From the NCBI RefSeq assembly GCF_005406205.1, contig NZ_NXLZ01000007.1:1-64000 (forward strand): a stretch of DNA of 64,000 nt, written 5' to 3'. Source of the DNA: Campylobacter estrildidarum. GTDB lineage: Bacteria; Campylobacterota; Campylobacteria; Campylobacterales; Campylobacteraceae. Within the stretch, counting starts at the first letter, position 1. Each line of letters starts with the position of its first letter. Below, piece by piece: positions 54,592 through 64,000 of the stretch. The translations under genes were made by a program, and so were the position numbers. The notes under the pieces were generated by a model, which saw only the letters and a program-made list of their open reading frames with translations, made no database searches and was not told the origin of the DNA.

Positions 54592-56223
54592 ATGTCTTTT
54601 ATTATCGAAATGCTTAAAAATAATAAATTAAAATTTTTATCTTTTTTATTTTTTTCTTTTATAACAAGCATTGTAGGTGTTTTTACTCTAATTTTTATCA
54701 ATGATTACTTACTTAAAAATGCACAAAATATACCTATTTTTTATTTTTTAATTTTACTTTTAGTTTTTTTTACAAGTTCGACTATGGTTGAGCTTGGGTT
54801 GAGTATTTTTGGACAAAATTTTATTTTTAAAATGCAAAAGCGTATCGTAAAACAAATTTTAGATACTCCTTTACTCCGAGTAGCCAAAGTGGGTAAAGCA
54901 AGAATTTTGGCATCTTTAGGTTCTGATGTTAGAAATATATCTTTTGGGCTTTTGCGTTTGCCTGAATTTTTACAATCAAGTATTTTGATTTTTTGCACGA
55001 GTATTTATCTGTGTTATCTTTCTTTTGAAATTTTTATTTTTTGTGCGGTTTGGATCGCGGTTATTTTTGTAACAAATCATTTTTTAATGATGAAAGTTTA
55101 TTATTATTTTCGCAAGGCTAGAGAAAACGATGATGCTTTACAAAACAATTACCAAAATATACTCGATGGCCATAAAGAACTTTTAATCAACCAAGAAAGA
55201 GCTAAGTTTTATTATGAACTTGAATTTGAAAATAATGCAAAAGCGAAAAAGAAAAATAGTACTTTAGGAAATCTTTTTAATAATCTTTCCAACAATTGGA
55301 CAAATGTAACGCTTTTAGCTTTAGTGGGTATGGAGTTTTTTTTAGCTTTAAAATATAATCTAGCAAGTGTAAATGAGGCAACCACTATAGCTCTTTCTAT
55401 TTTATTTTTAAGAACACCTTTGGTATCTATGATTTCTTCTTTTCCTACCTTGCTTTTAGCAAAAATTGCTTTAGATAAAATCGAAAAATTAGAATTAGAT
55501 GAATACAAGGAAAACTTTGAAAAAATAGATTATATTGAGAATTGGAAGCAAATTTCTTTTAAAAATGTCTCTTTTTCTTATGAAGAAAATTTCAGTTTAA
55601 ATCCTGTAAATATTGATATAAAAAAAGGCGAACTTATATTTTTAATCGGTAAAAATGGAAGCGGAAAATCAACTTTTTGTATGCTTTTAACAGGGCTTTT
55701 TAAACCAAGTAGTGGTGAAATTTATGTGGATAATATGCCAATTGATGAAGAAAATTTAAAACGATATAAAACTCTTATTTCAGCTGTTTTTAGTGATTTT
55801 CATCTTTTTAGCAAAACTTTAAGTAAAAATGGCTTTGCAAGTGAAGAAAGAATCGCTTTTTGGCTTAATTTTTTAGAATTAAATAATAAAACAAATGTTA
55901 GTGATAATGAACTAACTTTTACCAAACTTTCCACAGGACAAAAAAAGCGTTTAGCTATGCTTATAGCTTTGCTTGAAGAAAGAGATGTTTTAGTTCTTGA
56001 TGAATGGGCTGCTGATCAAGATCCGGTATTTAGAAAATTTTTCTATAAAAAGCTTTTACCTTTATTAAAAGAGCAGGGTAAAACTATTTTTGCAATTACT
56101 CATGATGATGCTTATTTTGATAGTGCCGATAGAATTTTGCTTGCGCAAGATGGAAATATAAGCGAATTAAAGGGTGAAAATATCAAAGAATTAGCAAAAA
56201 ATTTAGTAGAAAAATTTGATTAA
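54592..56223 (+). CDS. ABC exporter of the cyclic-peptide/PvdE-SyrD type
   Basis: 543 residues, fused half-transporter. Six transmembrane helices (1-300) are followed by an ATPase domain: Walker A GKNGSGKST, signature LSTGQKKRLAMLIALLEE and Walker B VLVLDEWAADQDP. This DEWAADQDP form is characteristic of PvdE/SyrD/YojI exporters of peptides and siderophores. It corresponds to C. jejuni Cj1587c (from memory). No peptide-synthesis gene is adjacent. The 3' end overlaps the converging dms chaperone gene by 4 bases. Confidence 0.85.
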   Translation: MSFIIEMLKNNKLKFLSFLFFSFITSIVGVFTLIFINDYLLKNAQNIPIFYFLILLLVFFTSSTMVELGLSIFGQNFIFKMQKRIVKQILDTPLLRVAKVGKARILASLGSDVRNISFGLLRLPEFLQSSILIFCTSIYLCYLSFEIFIFCAVWIAVIFVTNHFLMMKVYYYFRKARENDDALQNNYQNILDGHKELLINQERAKFYYELEFENNAKAKKKNSTLGNLFNNLSNNWTNVTLLALVGMEFFLALKYNLASVNEATTIALSILFLRTPLVSMISSFPTLLLAKIALDKIEKLELDEYKENFEKIDYIENWKQISFKNVSFSYEENFSLNPVNIDIKKGELIFLIGKNGSGKSTFCMLLTGLFKPSSGEIYVDNMPIDEENLKRYKTLISAVFSDFHLFSKTLSKNGFASEERIAFWLNFLELNNKTNVSDNELTFTKLSTGQKKRLAMLIALLEERDVLVLDEWAADQDPVFRKFFYKKLLPLLKEQGKTIFAITHDDAYFDSADRILLAQDGNISELKGENIKELAKNLVEKFD

Positions 56224-56774
56224 TGGATTTTAAATTCTTGAAAAAAATCTCTCATAAGCATGGCTAAGCCTTTGTAAAAATTACTTTTTGATCCATTTAG
56301 AAAATCATCATTCCATAAGTCAAACCAAGTAAAAAATTCTTTTTCCAAAAATTCTTTCAAGATCTTCTCATTTTCATTTTTTAGCAATTCTTTGATAAAC
56401 AAAAGCTCATTAATCAGACTATCTTGAGGTTCATTTTCTAAAAAATTTAAAAAATTGTATTTTAAAAAGATATTTTTTACTTTTTCAGAATTGCTTGAAT
56501 AAATTTCTTTATCTTTATCAAGGTAAAAAGAGGCATAAGGTGGAGCTTTGACAAAATCAATATCGCTTAAAAAAAGACAAGTAAAATCATATCCTATTGT
56601 TTTTTCATCTTCTTTAGAATGACTTAATAGCTCTAAAGCTTCTTTTTGCAAAAGATTTTCATTTTTTAAAAACCACTTTTGCCAGAGTTGTTCTTCTTGA
56701 ATTTTCTCTAGCAAATCTTGTTTAGGTGGATTTTTTAAAAAAGTAATGAAAATATCTATAGCTAGATGTTTCAT
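56220..56774 (-). CDS. TorD/DmsD-family molybdoenzyme chaperone
   Basis: 184 residues, all-helical, no signal peptide. It fits the TorD/DmsD family by size, helix pattern (FLSDIDFVKAPPYASFYLDKD, then LINELLFIKELLKN) and its position as the last gene of the dmsABC operon. It would bind the twin-arginine leader of DmsA during cofactor insertion. Individual motif identity is modest. It shares one base with dmsC. Confidence 0.75.
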   Translation of the reverse strand: MKHLAIDIFITFLKNPPKQDLLEKIQEEQLWQKWFLKNENLLQKEALELLSHSKEDEKTIGYDFTCLFLSDIDFVKAPPYASFYLDKDKEIYSSNSEKVKNIFLKYNFLNFLENEPQDSLINELLFIKELLKNENEKILKEFLEKEFFTWFDLWNDDFLNGSKSNFYKGLAMLMRDFFQEFKIH

Positions 56775-57640
56775 TAAGAGTGCCCTAGCATAATTTGCGT
56801 ACTTATTAAACCATAAAATAGCATTCTAGTAACAAACACTCCTATAAAGGCACACAATAGAGCAAAATAGGTAAAAAATTTACTTTGGAATTTCTCATAA
56901 AGATAGTTATTTAAATACCAACAAGTGATACTTAGTCCCAAAAATGCAAAAGATGATCCTATAAACCAAATATAAGTTCCCCCTAAAAGTTCAAAAGGAT
57001 TTACAAGTCCCATAATCCAAGTTTGTCCCACGTGCAAGGTTTGCAAAACAATAGCTGTACTTAAAAGTCCTATGCCAATAAGTCCTGCAAAAAAAGACAT
57101 TTTTCTTTCATGTTCGCTTTCTTCAAAAAAACAATAATAAAGAATAGAACCTAAAAAAATCGCACTAGCAAAAAAATAAAGTAAAGTGATTTTAAAATCC
57201 CAAGTTGGCACGCTTTGTTGCATAGAACCATAGGCTCCACTCATAAAGAAAATTCCTAAAATTCCACATAGCAATGCTATAAAAAAGATCCATTGTTTAT
57301 TTTTATAGTAGAGCAAAAATCCAAAAACACAAACTAAAGAAACAAATAAAATCTCATTATTCATCCAGCCTACATACCATTGATTATTGGCGTAAAAAAA
57401 TCCAAGACGATTGAGCACATTGAAAATATGTGTTATGTCATTTAGGTGAAAAAAAGAAGGTATAAAAGCTACAATCATAGCTATACCTAAAAAAAGCCCA
57501 AAAGATTTTAAATGGTTAAGATTTTTATAGCCATTTAAGAAAGCAGGAGTATAAACAAAACTAAGACCGATAAAGGCTTGAGCTAGTATAGTAAAAAGCA
57601 CCAAAGGCATTTCGCTAAAGATATGATTAAAGGATGTCAT
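56774..57640 (-). CDS. dmsC: DMSO-reductase-type membrane anchor subunit (DmsC-like)
   Basis: 288 residues, eight hydrophobic helices. The family's NxxRLGFF-like segment FNVLNRLGFFYANNQWYVGWMNNEILF lies in the middle. It anchors DmsAB in the inner membrane and oxidises menaquinol. It overlaps dmsB by 14 bases. Confidence 0.85.
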   Translation of the reverse strand: MTSFNHIFSEMPLVLFTILAQAFIGLSFVYTPAFLNGYKNLNHLKSFGLFLGIAMIVAFIPSFFHLNDITHIFNVLNRLGFFYANNQWYVGWMNNEILFVSLVCVFGFLLYYKNKQWIFFIALLCGILGIFFMSGAYGSMQQSVPTWDFKITLLYFFASAIFLGSILYYCFFEESEHERKMSFFAGLIGIGLLSTAIVLQTLHVGQTWIMGLVNPFELLGGTYIWFIGSSFAFLGLSITCWYLNNYLYEKFQSKFFTYFALLCAFIGVFVTRMLFYGLISTQIMLGHS

Positions 57641-58286
57641 TTTTTACTCCTTGATAATTTTGTGGCAAATGAAAAATTGCACTTTTATTTCCTGAAGGCA
57701 AACTATGTTTTTCAGGCACTATACATAAATTTGGATGCGTGATACTTGCATCAGGCAAAGGAGTGATTGAAGCTAAATTTCCATGTTTTTCTCTTAATTT
57801 AGCGATATCTCCAGCCTTTAAGGCTCTAAAAGGACAAGAATCCACACAAATCGGATTTTTTCCTTCTTTGAGTCTATCATAACAACCATCACACTTACTC
57901 ATGTGCCCACTTTCGTGATTAAATTGTGGAGCACCATAAGGACAAGCCATAGCACAGGCTTTGCATCCTATGCACATACTATCTTCAACCATAACAATGC
58001 CCCATTTTACCTTCATGGTTGCACCGGTTGGACAAGCTTTAAGGCAGGCTGGATCAGAGCAGTGATTGCAAGATATAGAAGTATAATAAGCAAAAACGTT
58101 TTGTTCTACACTCCCATCTTCTTCTTTACAAGTCCAATTACCCCCTTCTGTTTCAAAAACACGACGAAAATTTACTCCTACAGGCATATTTTTATAATCT
58201 TTACAAGATAAAGAACAGGTTCTACAACCTACACATTTGCTTTGATCAAGCATAAAACCAAATTGTGAGTTTTCTTCTAAATTCAT
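57627..58286 (-). CDS. dmsB: DmsB-type four-cluster ferredoxin subunit
   Basis: 219 residues from the ATG at 58286, chosen because the RBS AAGGAG lies 8 bases upstream. Four Cys clusters: CVGCRTCSLSCKDYK, CNHCSDPACLKACP, CIGCKACAMACPYG and CDGCYDRL/CVDSCP. It carries electrons from DmsC to the molybdopterin subunit. The operon order is dmsA-dmsB-dmsC-chaperone. Confidence 0.93.
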   Translation of the reverse strand: MNLEENSQFGFMLDQSKCVGCRTCSLSCKDYKNMPVGVNFRRVFETEGGNWTCKEEDGSVEQNVFAYYTSISCNHCSDPACLKACPTGATMKVKWGIVMVEDSMCIGCKACAMACPYGAPQFNHESGHMSKCDGCYDRLKEGKNPICVDSCPFRALKAGDIAKLREKHGNLASITPLPDASITHPNLCIVPEKHSLPSGNKSAIFHLPQNYQGVKNDIL

Positions 58287-58296
58287 TTTGCACTCC

Positions 58297-60661
58297 TTAA
58301 ACTTTTGCAATTTCTACTAAAATAGAATGTTGTCCATTGCCTTTTGAAATAGCAGTTGGCACTATACTCGCTAAAGAATTAACGCAAGTTCCTACATCGA
58401 TACCATTTTCATATTTAGCCCAAGCTCCTTGAGGAGTGACTGCACAACCTGGTATGATTTTTGGCGTTACTTTTGCCATTCCTTGGATAATACCTAAGTC
58501 ATTTCTAACTTGGATCATATCTCCTGTTTTAATACCCCTTGTTTGTGCATCGATAGGATTGATCCAAATTTCTTGAGGGTTTGTTTCTCTAATTTGTGGA
58601 ATTTCCCAAAAACTAGAATGAGTTCTTCCTTTGTAATGATATCCATAAAATTGTAAAGGATATTTTTCTTTTAAAGGATCAAGTATGCCTTCTCTTTGAC
58701 TTTCAAACACAGGAATAGGAACGATTTGTTGCCCCTCTCTTAATTTCCAAGTTTTTTGCATTTTTGCAAGTTCATTACTATAAATTTCGATTTTACCGCT
58801 TGGGGTTTTTAAAGGATGATTGATAGGATCTTTTATAAAATCTTCAAGTGCGACAACAGGTTTAACCGGATCAAATTTTACAAGTCCCTTAGAAGTCATT
58901 TCTTCAAAACTTGGCAAGAGTGGATTTTTTTTCATACTTTCTTCATAAAGGTATTTTAACCAGTCTTTTTGGGTTTTTCCTTCGCTAAATTCTTTTTCTA
59001 TGCCTAATCTTTTAGCAAGTTCAATACACATTTCATAAATAGGCTTTGCCTCGCCTACAGGCTCTATAGCTTTTTGACAATAAATAATATAAGGCCTATT
59101 GCTATAATATCCCGCACTAGGTCTAATAAAATCTTCTTGTTCTAGCATAGTCGCATCAGGTAAAATATAATCAGCATAATTATTAGATGGCGTTCTTGTA
59201 ACATTAATATCAACGATACATTCACACAAACTTTCATCACTTAAAATGCGATCGACTTCCTTAATGGTACTGTGCTGATTGGTTAAGCAATTTCCTGCTG
59301 TATTGAAGATAAATTTAATATTTTGTTTGAGTTGTTTTGTTCCACGCACTCCATCGCTAAGATCTGTCATTTCTTTACCACGATAAATAGCATCCGTATA
59401 TAAGAAACAAGGAATAGAGTCTTTAAATAGGATTCTTATAAGGCATTCCCATAATATCATAAGTTTTACTTGATCCAGTTCGACAGCCTGTATTACCTCC
59501 TTCTATACCTATACTTCCTATCATGCAAGCTAAAGTTGCAATGGCTCTTGCGTTTTGTTCTCCATTGGAATGTCTTTGCACTCCCCAACCTTGTTCTATA
59601 AAGCAAGGCTTAGTTAAGGCGATTTCTCTTGCAAGTTGAGTGATGCGACGAGATGGAATTTTTGTGATTTTACTCGCCCACTCGGGAGTTTTTTCCACCC
59701 CATCATAAGTTCCTAAAACATAACTTTCATAACTTGAATTTTTAGGTGCATCGCTTGGTAGGGTATTTTCACTAAAACCTATAGTATAGGTATCAAGAAA
59801 TTTTCTATCCAGTAAATTTTCTTTAATCATCACATAGGCTAAAGCTGCGATTAAAGCCGCGTCCGTTCCAGGAACTATAGGGATCCATTCATCGCAATGT
59901 CCTATACAAGAATCATTATATCTTGGATCAATATGGATAATCTTACAGCCACTTTCTTCCAAAGCTTTATGATAAGCATAGCCTATACCACCTCCACCCA
60001 TTCTTGTTTCTACATGATTGGCACCAAAAAAGATGGCAAGTTTTGCAGAACGTAGAGTCGCGATATCGCTTGCTGGAGATCCTCCATAGAAAAAATTCAT
60101 TGCATTTGAAATTTGTGCCGTTGAGTAAGTGTTATGGTAGTTTAAATATCCTCCATATAAACTTAAGAGTCTAGCCCAAGGACCTGAAGTGCAGCGATTA
60201 ATAATAGTTCCAGTAGTTCCAGTTGCATAAGTGATAAAAAATGCTTCATTTCCGTATTTTTCTTTCACTTCTTTCATTTTTGAAGCGATTTCATCAAAAG
60301 CTTGTTCCCAAGAAATAGGCATAAATTTACCTTCTCCTCTTTTGCCCACTCTTTTTAAAGGTCTTTTGAGACGATTGGCATTATAAACCTTATATCTTGA
60401 ACTTCTTCCTCTAACACAAGCTCTAGCTTGACGTGTATCAAAGTCATCTTCTCCTTCATTATCTGTACTAACGTATTTTACAACCCCATCTTGAGTATGA
60501 ACCTTAATAGGACATTTTGTTCCACAATTTACATTGCACCCAGCCCACTTTGTTACCATAGGCGAGGTTTTGAGTATATTTGAACTTAGTTGCATAGGAG
60601 TTAAAGCCAAACCACCAAATAAAGAACTCCATTTTAAAAAATCCCTACGATTTTGCTGCAT
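58297..60661 (-). pseudogene. dmsA: Molybdopterin DMSO/TMAO-type reductase subunit DmsA, frameshifted
   Basis: Reading from the ATG at 60661 (RBS AAGGAG) gives a twin-arginine leader (NRRDFLKW), an N-terminal 4Fe-4S site (AGCNVNCGTKC), RCTSGPWARLLSLYGGYLNYHNTYS and 412 residues before a stop at 59423-59425 after MPYKNPI. The next frame continues as KDSIPCFLYTDAIYRGKEMTDL to the end at 58297. Removing one base from the TTT before AAAG (about 59424) joins both parts into about 785 residues, the normal DmsA length. Both halves are otherwise intact, so the lesion is recent, a contingency event or a sequencing error. Confidence 0.85.
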
Positions 60662-60690
60662 ACGTGCTCCTTGTTACTAAATATTTAATC

Positions 60691-60696
60691 ATTATA
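60691..60696 (-). promoter_or_regulatory. Probable -10 box of the dms operon
   Basis: On the minus strand TATAAT (in GGAATATAATGATT), 30 bases before the dmsA ATG, followed by the RBS AAGGAG. Confidence 0.6.
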
Positions 60697-60848
60697 TTCC
60701 AACTAAAATAAAAATTCAAGTAAAATTAAGACTAAAAATATCTTAAATAGGGACTTTGATTAGATATTTTCATTAGTATTTAAAATTTTAATTTTTAATT
60801 TAAAATGAGTAAATGATAAATAAATTTTTTAGACTAAAACACTATTAT

Positions 60849-60860
60849 CCCCCATAGGGG
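60849..60860. promoter_or_regulatory. Palindrome CCCCATAGGGG in the nikZ promoter region, possible operator
   Basis: A GC-rich 4+4 palindrome with 3-base centre in an otherwise AT-only 260-bp intergenic region, centred about 35 bases upstream of the nikZ -10 box, where a -35 element or operator would sit. GC-rich sequence is rare in this genome. Confidence 0.4.
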
Positions 60861-60884
60861 CTTGTGGCTTATTTTTTTTTATTT

Positions 60885-60890
60885 TATAAT
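60885..60890 (+). promoter_or_regulatory. Probable -10 box of nikZ operon
   Basis: TATAAT (in ATTTTATAATTTTT), 32 bases before the ATG at 60922, with a long T tract directly upstream and an RBS AAGGAAAAA. Confidence 0.6.
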
Positions 60891-60921
60891 TTTTTAATTA
60901 CTAAAATAAATAAGGAAAAAA

Positions 60922-62460
60922 ATGTTTAGATTTTGGGTTTTTATATTAGTTTTATGGGTTAATTTACAAGCTCAAATTCCAAAAGATACTTTAATAATAG
61001 CATCTGAAAATGAAATTTCAAGAATAAATCCAGCTTATAGTGAAGATCACGATTTGCTAATCAATCTTATTTTTTCAGGCCTAACTCGTTTTGATGAAAA
61101 TATGAATCTAAAGCCAGACTTAGCAAAATCTTGGCAAATCAGTAAAGATGGATTGGTTTATAATATTTTTTTAAGAGAAGATGTTTTGTGGCACGATGGT
61201 ATAAAATTTAATGCTCAAGATGTAAAATTTAGCATAGAAGCTTTTAAAAATCCTAAAAATAATTCTCCATTATATGTAAATTTTGAAAATATAAAACAAA
61301 TAGATATTGTAAATCCTTATCATATAAAAATCACTCTTTTTAAGCCTTATCCTGCTTTATTGGACGCTTTAAGCATAGGAATGTTACCCAAACATTTGCT
61401 TGAAAATAAAGATCTAAATACGGATTCTTTTAACCAGCACCCTATAGGCACAGGGGCATATAAATTGCTCGAGTGGAAAAAAGGAGAATATGCAAAATTA
61501 AAAGCCAATGAAAATTTTTATCTTGCAAAGGTAAAAACTCCAAAATTAATCATAAAGCATATTTTTGATCCTTTAATTGCTAGTGTAGAATTAAAAAATG
61601 GCACAATAGATGCTGCTTTAATCGATAGTTCTTTATTGAAAACTTTTAAAAATAATCCAAAATTTAAAATTTTACGCGAAAAATCAGCTGATTATAGGGC
61701 CTTGATGTTTAATTTAAATAATGAATTTTTAAAAGATATAAAAGTTAGAAAGGCTTTAAATTATGCCATAGATAAAGAAAGTATAGTTAAAAATCTTTTG
61801 CATAATTACGGCTTTGTTGCCTCACATCCTTTGCAAAATTCTTGGGCAAATCCTAATGCTTTCAATTCTTTTGATTATAATGTATCAAAGGCCGAAAAAT
61901 TACTTTTTAGTGCAGGTTTTGTTAAAAATAAAGAAGGGATTTTTGAAAAAAATGGAAAAGAATTAAAATTTCAAATTTATGCGATGAGTAACGATCCTTT
62001 AAGAGTGAGTTTGGCTGGAATTTTGCAAAGCGAATTTAAAAAAATTGGGGTTTTAACTCAAGTTGTAGCTAAACCAGCGGGTAGTTTTGATTATTCTAAG
62101 GTTGATAGTTTTGTTATCGGTTGGGGAAGTCCTTTTGATCCTGATTTTCATACTTTTAGAGTATTTGAAAGTTCTCAAGATAGTGATTTGAATGGACAAG
62201 GTTGGAATTTTGGTCATTATCGCGATAAAAAGGTTGATCTTGCCTTGCAAAAAGCAAGAAATACTTTAAATGTCAATGAACGTAAAAAATACTATAAAGA
62301 ATTTATCGATGCTTTATATGAAAATCCACCTTTTATTTTTATAGCTTATCTTGATTTTGCCTTAGTTTATAATGAAAAAATTGAAGGAATTGAGCCTAGA
62401 GTTTTAGGTCATCACGGAGTCGGTTTTACTACAAATATTTATAAGTGGGTTAAAAACTAG
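60922..62460 (+). CDS. nikZ: Nickel/peptide ABC importer substrate-binding protein (NikZ-like)
   Basis: 512 residues, SBP_bac_5 family. The signal peptide (FWVFILVLWVNLQAQ) is followed by ASENEISRINPAYSEDH, GLTRFDENMNLKPDLAKSW and HPIGTGAYKLLEW. Adjacent His497-His498 near the C-terminus (VLGHHGVGF), with a His in the early SEDH segment, recall the nickel-binding His residues of C. jejuni NikZ (Cj1584c, from memory). It delivers Ni to hydrogenase maturation. Peptide binding remains an alternative. Confidence 0.8.
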   Translation: MFRFWVFILVLWVNLQAQIPKDTLIIASENEISRINPAYSEDHDLLINLIFSGLTRFDENMNLKPDLAKSWQISKDGLVYNIFLREDVLWHDGIKFNAQDVKFSIEAFKNPKNNSPLYVNFENIKQIDIVNPYHIKITLFKPYPALLDALSIGMLPKHLLENKDLNTDSFNQHPIGTGAYKLLEWKKGEYAKLKANENFYLAKVKTPKLIIKHIFDPLIASVELKNGTIDAALIDSSLLKTFKNNPKFKILREKSADYRALMFNLNNEFLKDIKVRKALNYAIDKESIVKNLLHNYGFVASHPLQNSWANPNAFNSFDYNVSKAEKLLFSAGFVKNKEGIFEKNGKELKFQIYAMSNDPLRVSLAGILQSEFKKIGVLTQVVAKPAGSFDYSKVDSFVIGWGSPFDPDFHTFRVFESSQDSDLNGQGWNFGHYRDKKVDLALQKARNTLNVNERKKYYKEFIDALYENPPFIFIAYLDFALVYNEKIEGIEPRVLGHHGVGFTTNIYKWVKN

Positions 62461-63392
62461 TGTTTCTACGCTTTATTTTAAGTATTTTTGTTGCTTTTTT
62501 GAGTACTTTTTTGTGTTTTGTTATGCTTTATTTTAGCAAGGGAAATATCGCTTATGCAAGTGGTGTTAATTCACAAAGTAAAGAATTTATCCAAAGAATA
62601 GAGCGAAATTTAGGGCTTGATAAGCCTTTGCTAACTCAATATAAAATTTGGCTTTTTAAAGCTTTAAAAGGGGATTTTGGAGTTTCTTTATTGAGCGGAG
62701 AAAGTGTGGTAAAAATGATCAAAGAAAGACTTTTTAATACTTTAATTTTAAGTTTAAGCGCTTTAAGTATTTTATTTGTTTTGAGTATTATTTTAGCTTT
62801 TGTGGAATATCATTTTAAAAATAGTTTTATAGAAAAAATGATCGCTTTCATAACATTTAATTTTTTTGCCTTGCCTCCATTAGTTTTAGCGTTGCTTTTT
62901 ATATTGGTTTTTGGAATTTTTTGGAATTTTTCATCTTGGATTGATTTTAGTGATGATAATTTTTTAAATCAATTAAAGCATTTAATTTTACCTATATTGG
63001 TTCTTGTTTTATCACATTTAGCTATATATTTAAGGATAGTAAAAAATTTTATTCACGAGAGTTTTTCTCAAATTTTTATTCAAAATCTTTATGCTAGAGC
63101 CTTAAGGCAAAGAGAAATTGATTGTTTAGTTTTAAGATACTCCTTAGGTTCTATTATAGCTTATTTTGGAAGTACAGCGTTGAGCTTTATAATGGGAGCT
63201 TATATTGTTGAAAGCGTTTTTAATTATAGTGGTCTTGGAAGTTTATTGCTTGAGAGCATTATTTTTAAAGATTTTCCAGTAGTTTTAGCTTTGTTATTTT
63301 TGAGTGTTTTATCTGCAGCATTTTTCACATTTTTAAGCGATATGATTGCTAGGGCTTTAAATCCAAAGTTAAGAAAGTTTTCTTTTGCGTAA
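62460..63392 (+). CDS. nikY: ABC importer permease (NikY-like)
   Basis: 310 residues from the GTG at 62460, which shares one base with the nikZ stop (TAGTG). Six hydrophobic helices; FILSIFVAFLSTFLCFVML is the first. The early IERNLGLDKPLLTQYKIWLFKALKGDFG and the EAA-like loop NLYARALRQREIDCLVLRYSLGS identify a DppB/NikB-type permease. It is coupled to nikZ and to the next permease. Confidence 0.85.
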   Translation: MFLRFILSIFVAFLSTFLCFVMLYFSKGNIAYASGVNSQSKEFIQRIERNLGLDKPLLTQYKIWLFKALKGDFGVSLLSGESVVKMIKERLFNTLILSLSALSILFVLSIILAFVEYHFKNSFIEKMIAFITFNFFALPPLVLALLFILVFGIFWNFSSWIDFSDDNFLNQLKHLILPILVLVLSHLAIYLRIVKNFIHESFSQIFIQNLYARALRQREIDCLVLRYSLGSIIAYFGSTALSFIMGAYIVESVFNYSGLGSLLLESIIFKDFPVVLALLFLSVLSAAFFTFLSDMIARALNPKLRKFSFA

Positions 63393-64000
63393 AATTATTA
63401 TTTATCTTATTCCATTGGTGTGTTTATTTGTGTGTGCTATATTTGCTCCGTTTTTAGCCCCATTTGATATTTTATCAACCCATTTACAAGATCTATATCA
63501 AGCTCCTAATCTAGTTTATATTTTAGGTACAGATTTCTTAGGAAGAGATTTGTTTTCGCGTTTGCTTTTTGCTCTAAGAAATTCTTTATTTATAGGAATT
63601 TGTAGTGCTTTTTTATCCATTTGTTTTGCTATTTTTTATCTTTTATGGGCCCGTTTATTTTTTTATACTTTTTGGATGCGTATTTTGGAACTTTTTTTAG
63701 CATTTCCGGCTTTTTTATTGATGATGTTTTTTCAAAGTTTTGTCCATATGAATTTATTTTTAATGATTTTTTTAATCGCTTTAATGCATTGGTGTTTCAT
63801 TGCTAAAGTGGTTGAGAGTGAATTAAAAAGATTAGAAACTTTAGAATTTTATAAAGCAAGCATCGTCTTAGGTGGAACTCCATTGAAGATTTTTTTTAAG
63901 GAACTTTTACCCGCTTTAAAATCATTATTTTTTATACTTTTTATATTTAATATCATACACGCAATTGCTACAGAAGCAACTTTAAGTTTTTTTGGATTTG
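63385..64000 (+). CDS. nikX: Second ABC importer permease (NikX-like), truncated by the window edge
   Basis: The frame is open from the TTG at 63385 (8 bases inside nikY) to the right edge, 205 codons without a stop. The protein begins (M)RKIIIYLIPLVCLF, has GTDFLGRDLFSRLLFALRNSL (the DppC/NikC signature) and an EAA-loop ASIVLGGTPLKIFFKELLP. The ATPase genes of the importer must lie to the right. Confidence 0.85.
   Translation, partial: MRKIIIYLIPLVCLFVCAIFAPFLAPFDILSTHLQDLYQAPNLVYILGTDFLGRDLFSRLLFALRNSLFIGICSAFLSICFAIFYLLWARLFFYTFWMRILELFLAFPAFLLMMFFQSFVHMNLFLMIFLIALMHWCFIAKVVESELKRLETLEFYKASIVLGGTPLKIFFKELLPALKSLFFILFIFNIIHAIATEATLSFFGF

Overview
The window is chromosomal DNA of a thermotolerant Campylobacter of the C. 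jejuni/C. coli group. The evidence is the very low GC content, gene packing with many 1-20 bp overlaps, the futalosine-type menaquinone gene mqnP, a carboxynorspermidine dehydrogenase, homopolymeric G tracts, and gene blocks that, compared from memory, follow C. jejuni NCTC 11168 (Cj0195-Cj0182, Cj0172c-Cj0146c, Cj0121-Cj0098). Protein sequences differ noticeably from what I remember of C. jejuni, and at least three block junctions differ, so a C. coli-like relative is more likely than C. jejuni. I cannot settle the species without a database.

Layout. 1-109 is the tail of a chemotaxis receptor. 224-2181 (minus) holds fliI and folE. 2296-10990 (plus) is a tight run: tig, clpP, def, comM, a NYN-domain protein, nnr, purN, a TerC-type membrane protein, a short PhnA and a kinase-fold/phosphatase fusion. 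10993-13949 (minus) has a CBS/CorC membrane protein and an SbmA/BacA-like transporter. 14037-16672 has carboxynorspermidine dehydrogenase, a phase-variable methyltransferase that is OFF here (G9 tract), and sodB. A tRNA-Glu(UUC), mntP and miaA follow. 18507-32040 (plus) is a long housekeeping run: mqnP, two small unknowns, moaA, queE, queD, a cytochrome lipoprotein, rsmE, rpmE, rsmI, a SpoU methylase, a RodZ-like protein, an aminotransferase, hom, a YraN nuclease-fold protein, trxA and trxB.

32041-34165 is the accessory island of the window. It holds a secreted Cys-rich micro-protein coupled to a Lys/Glu-rich partner under a promoter overlapped by a Fur-box-like sequence. Next comes a membrane protein/lipoprotein pair whose -10 box abuts a G9 tract, then a headless open frame, an orphan lipoprotein, and a 66-residue piece that looks like the start of a conjugation-type membrane protein. 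A DASS-family dicarboxylate transporter closes this part.

35714-54398 (minus) is a single-direction core block: ybeY, recO, a small unknown, a nicotinamidase-like protein, ttcA, mtnN, fabD, slyD, the complete Tol-Pal system (cpoB, pal, tolB, tolA, tolR, tolQ), the F1 and stator genes of ATP synthase with paired b and b' subunits, parB, parA, birA and fmt. 54592-64000 is a second accessory block: a peptide-exporter-type ABC protein, a DMSO-reductase-type operon (dmsABC plus chaperone) in which dmsA is broken by a one-base frameshift, and the start of a nickel/peptide ABC importer (nikZYX-like) that runs off the right end.

The least explained sequence is 32.1-34.2 kb. The best candidate for an undescribed system is the small secreted Cys-rich protein and its coupled partner at 32208-32557.
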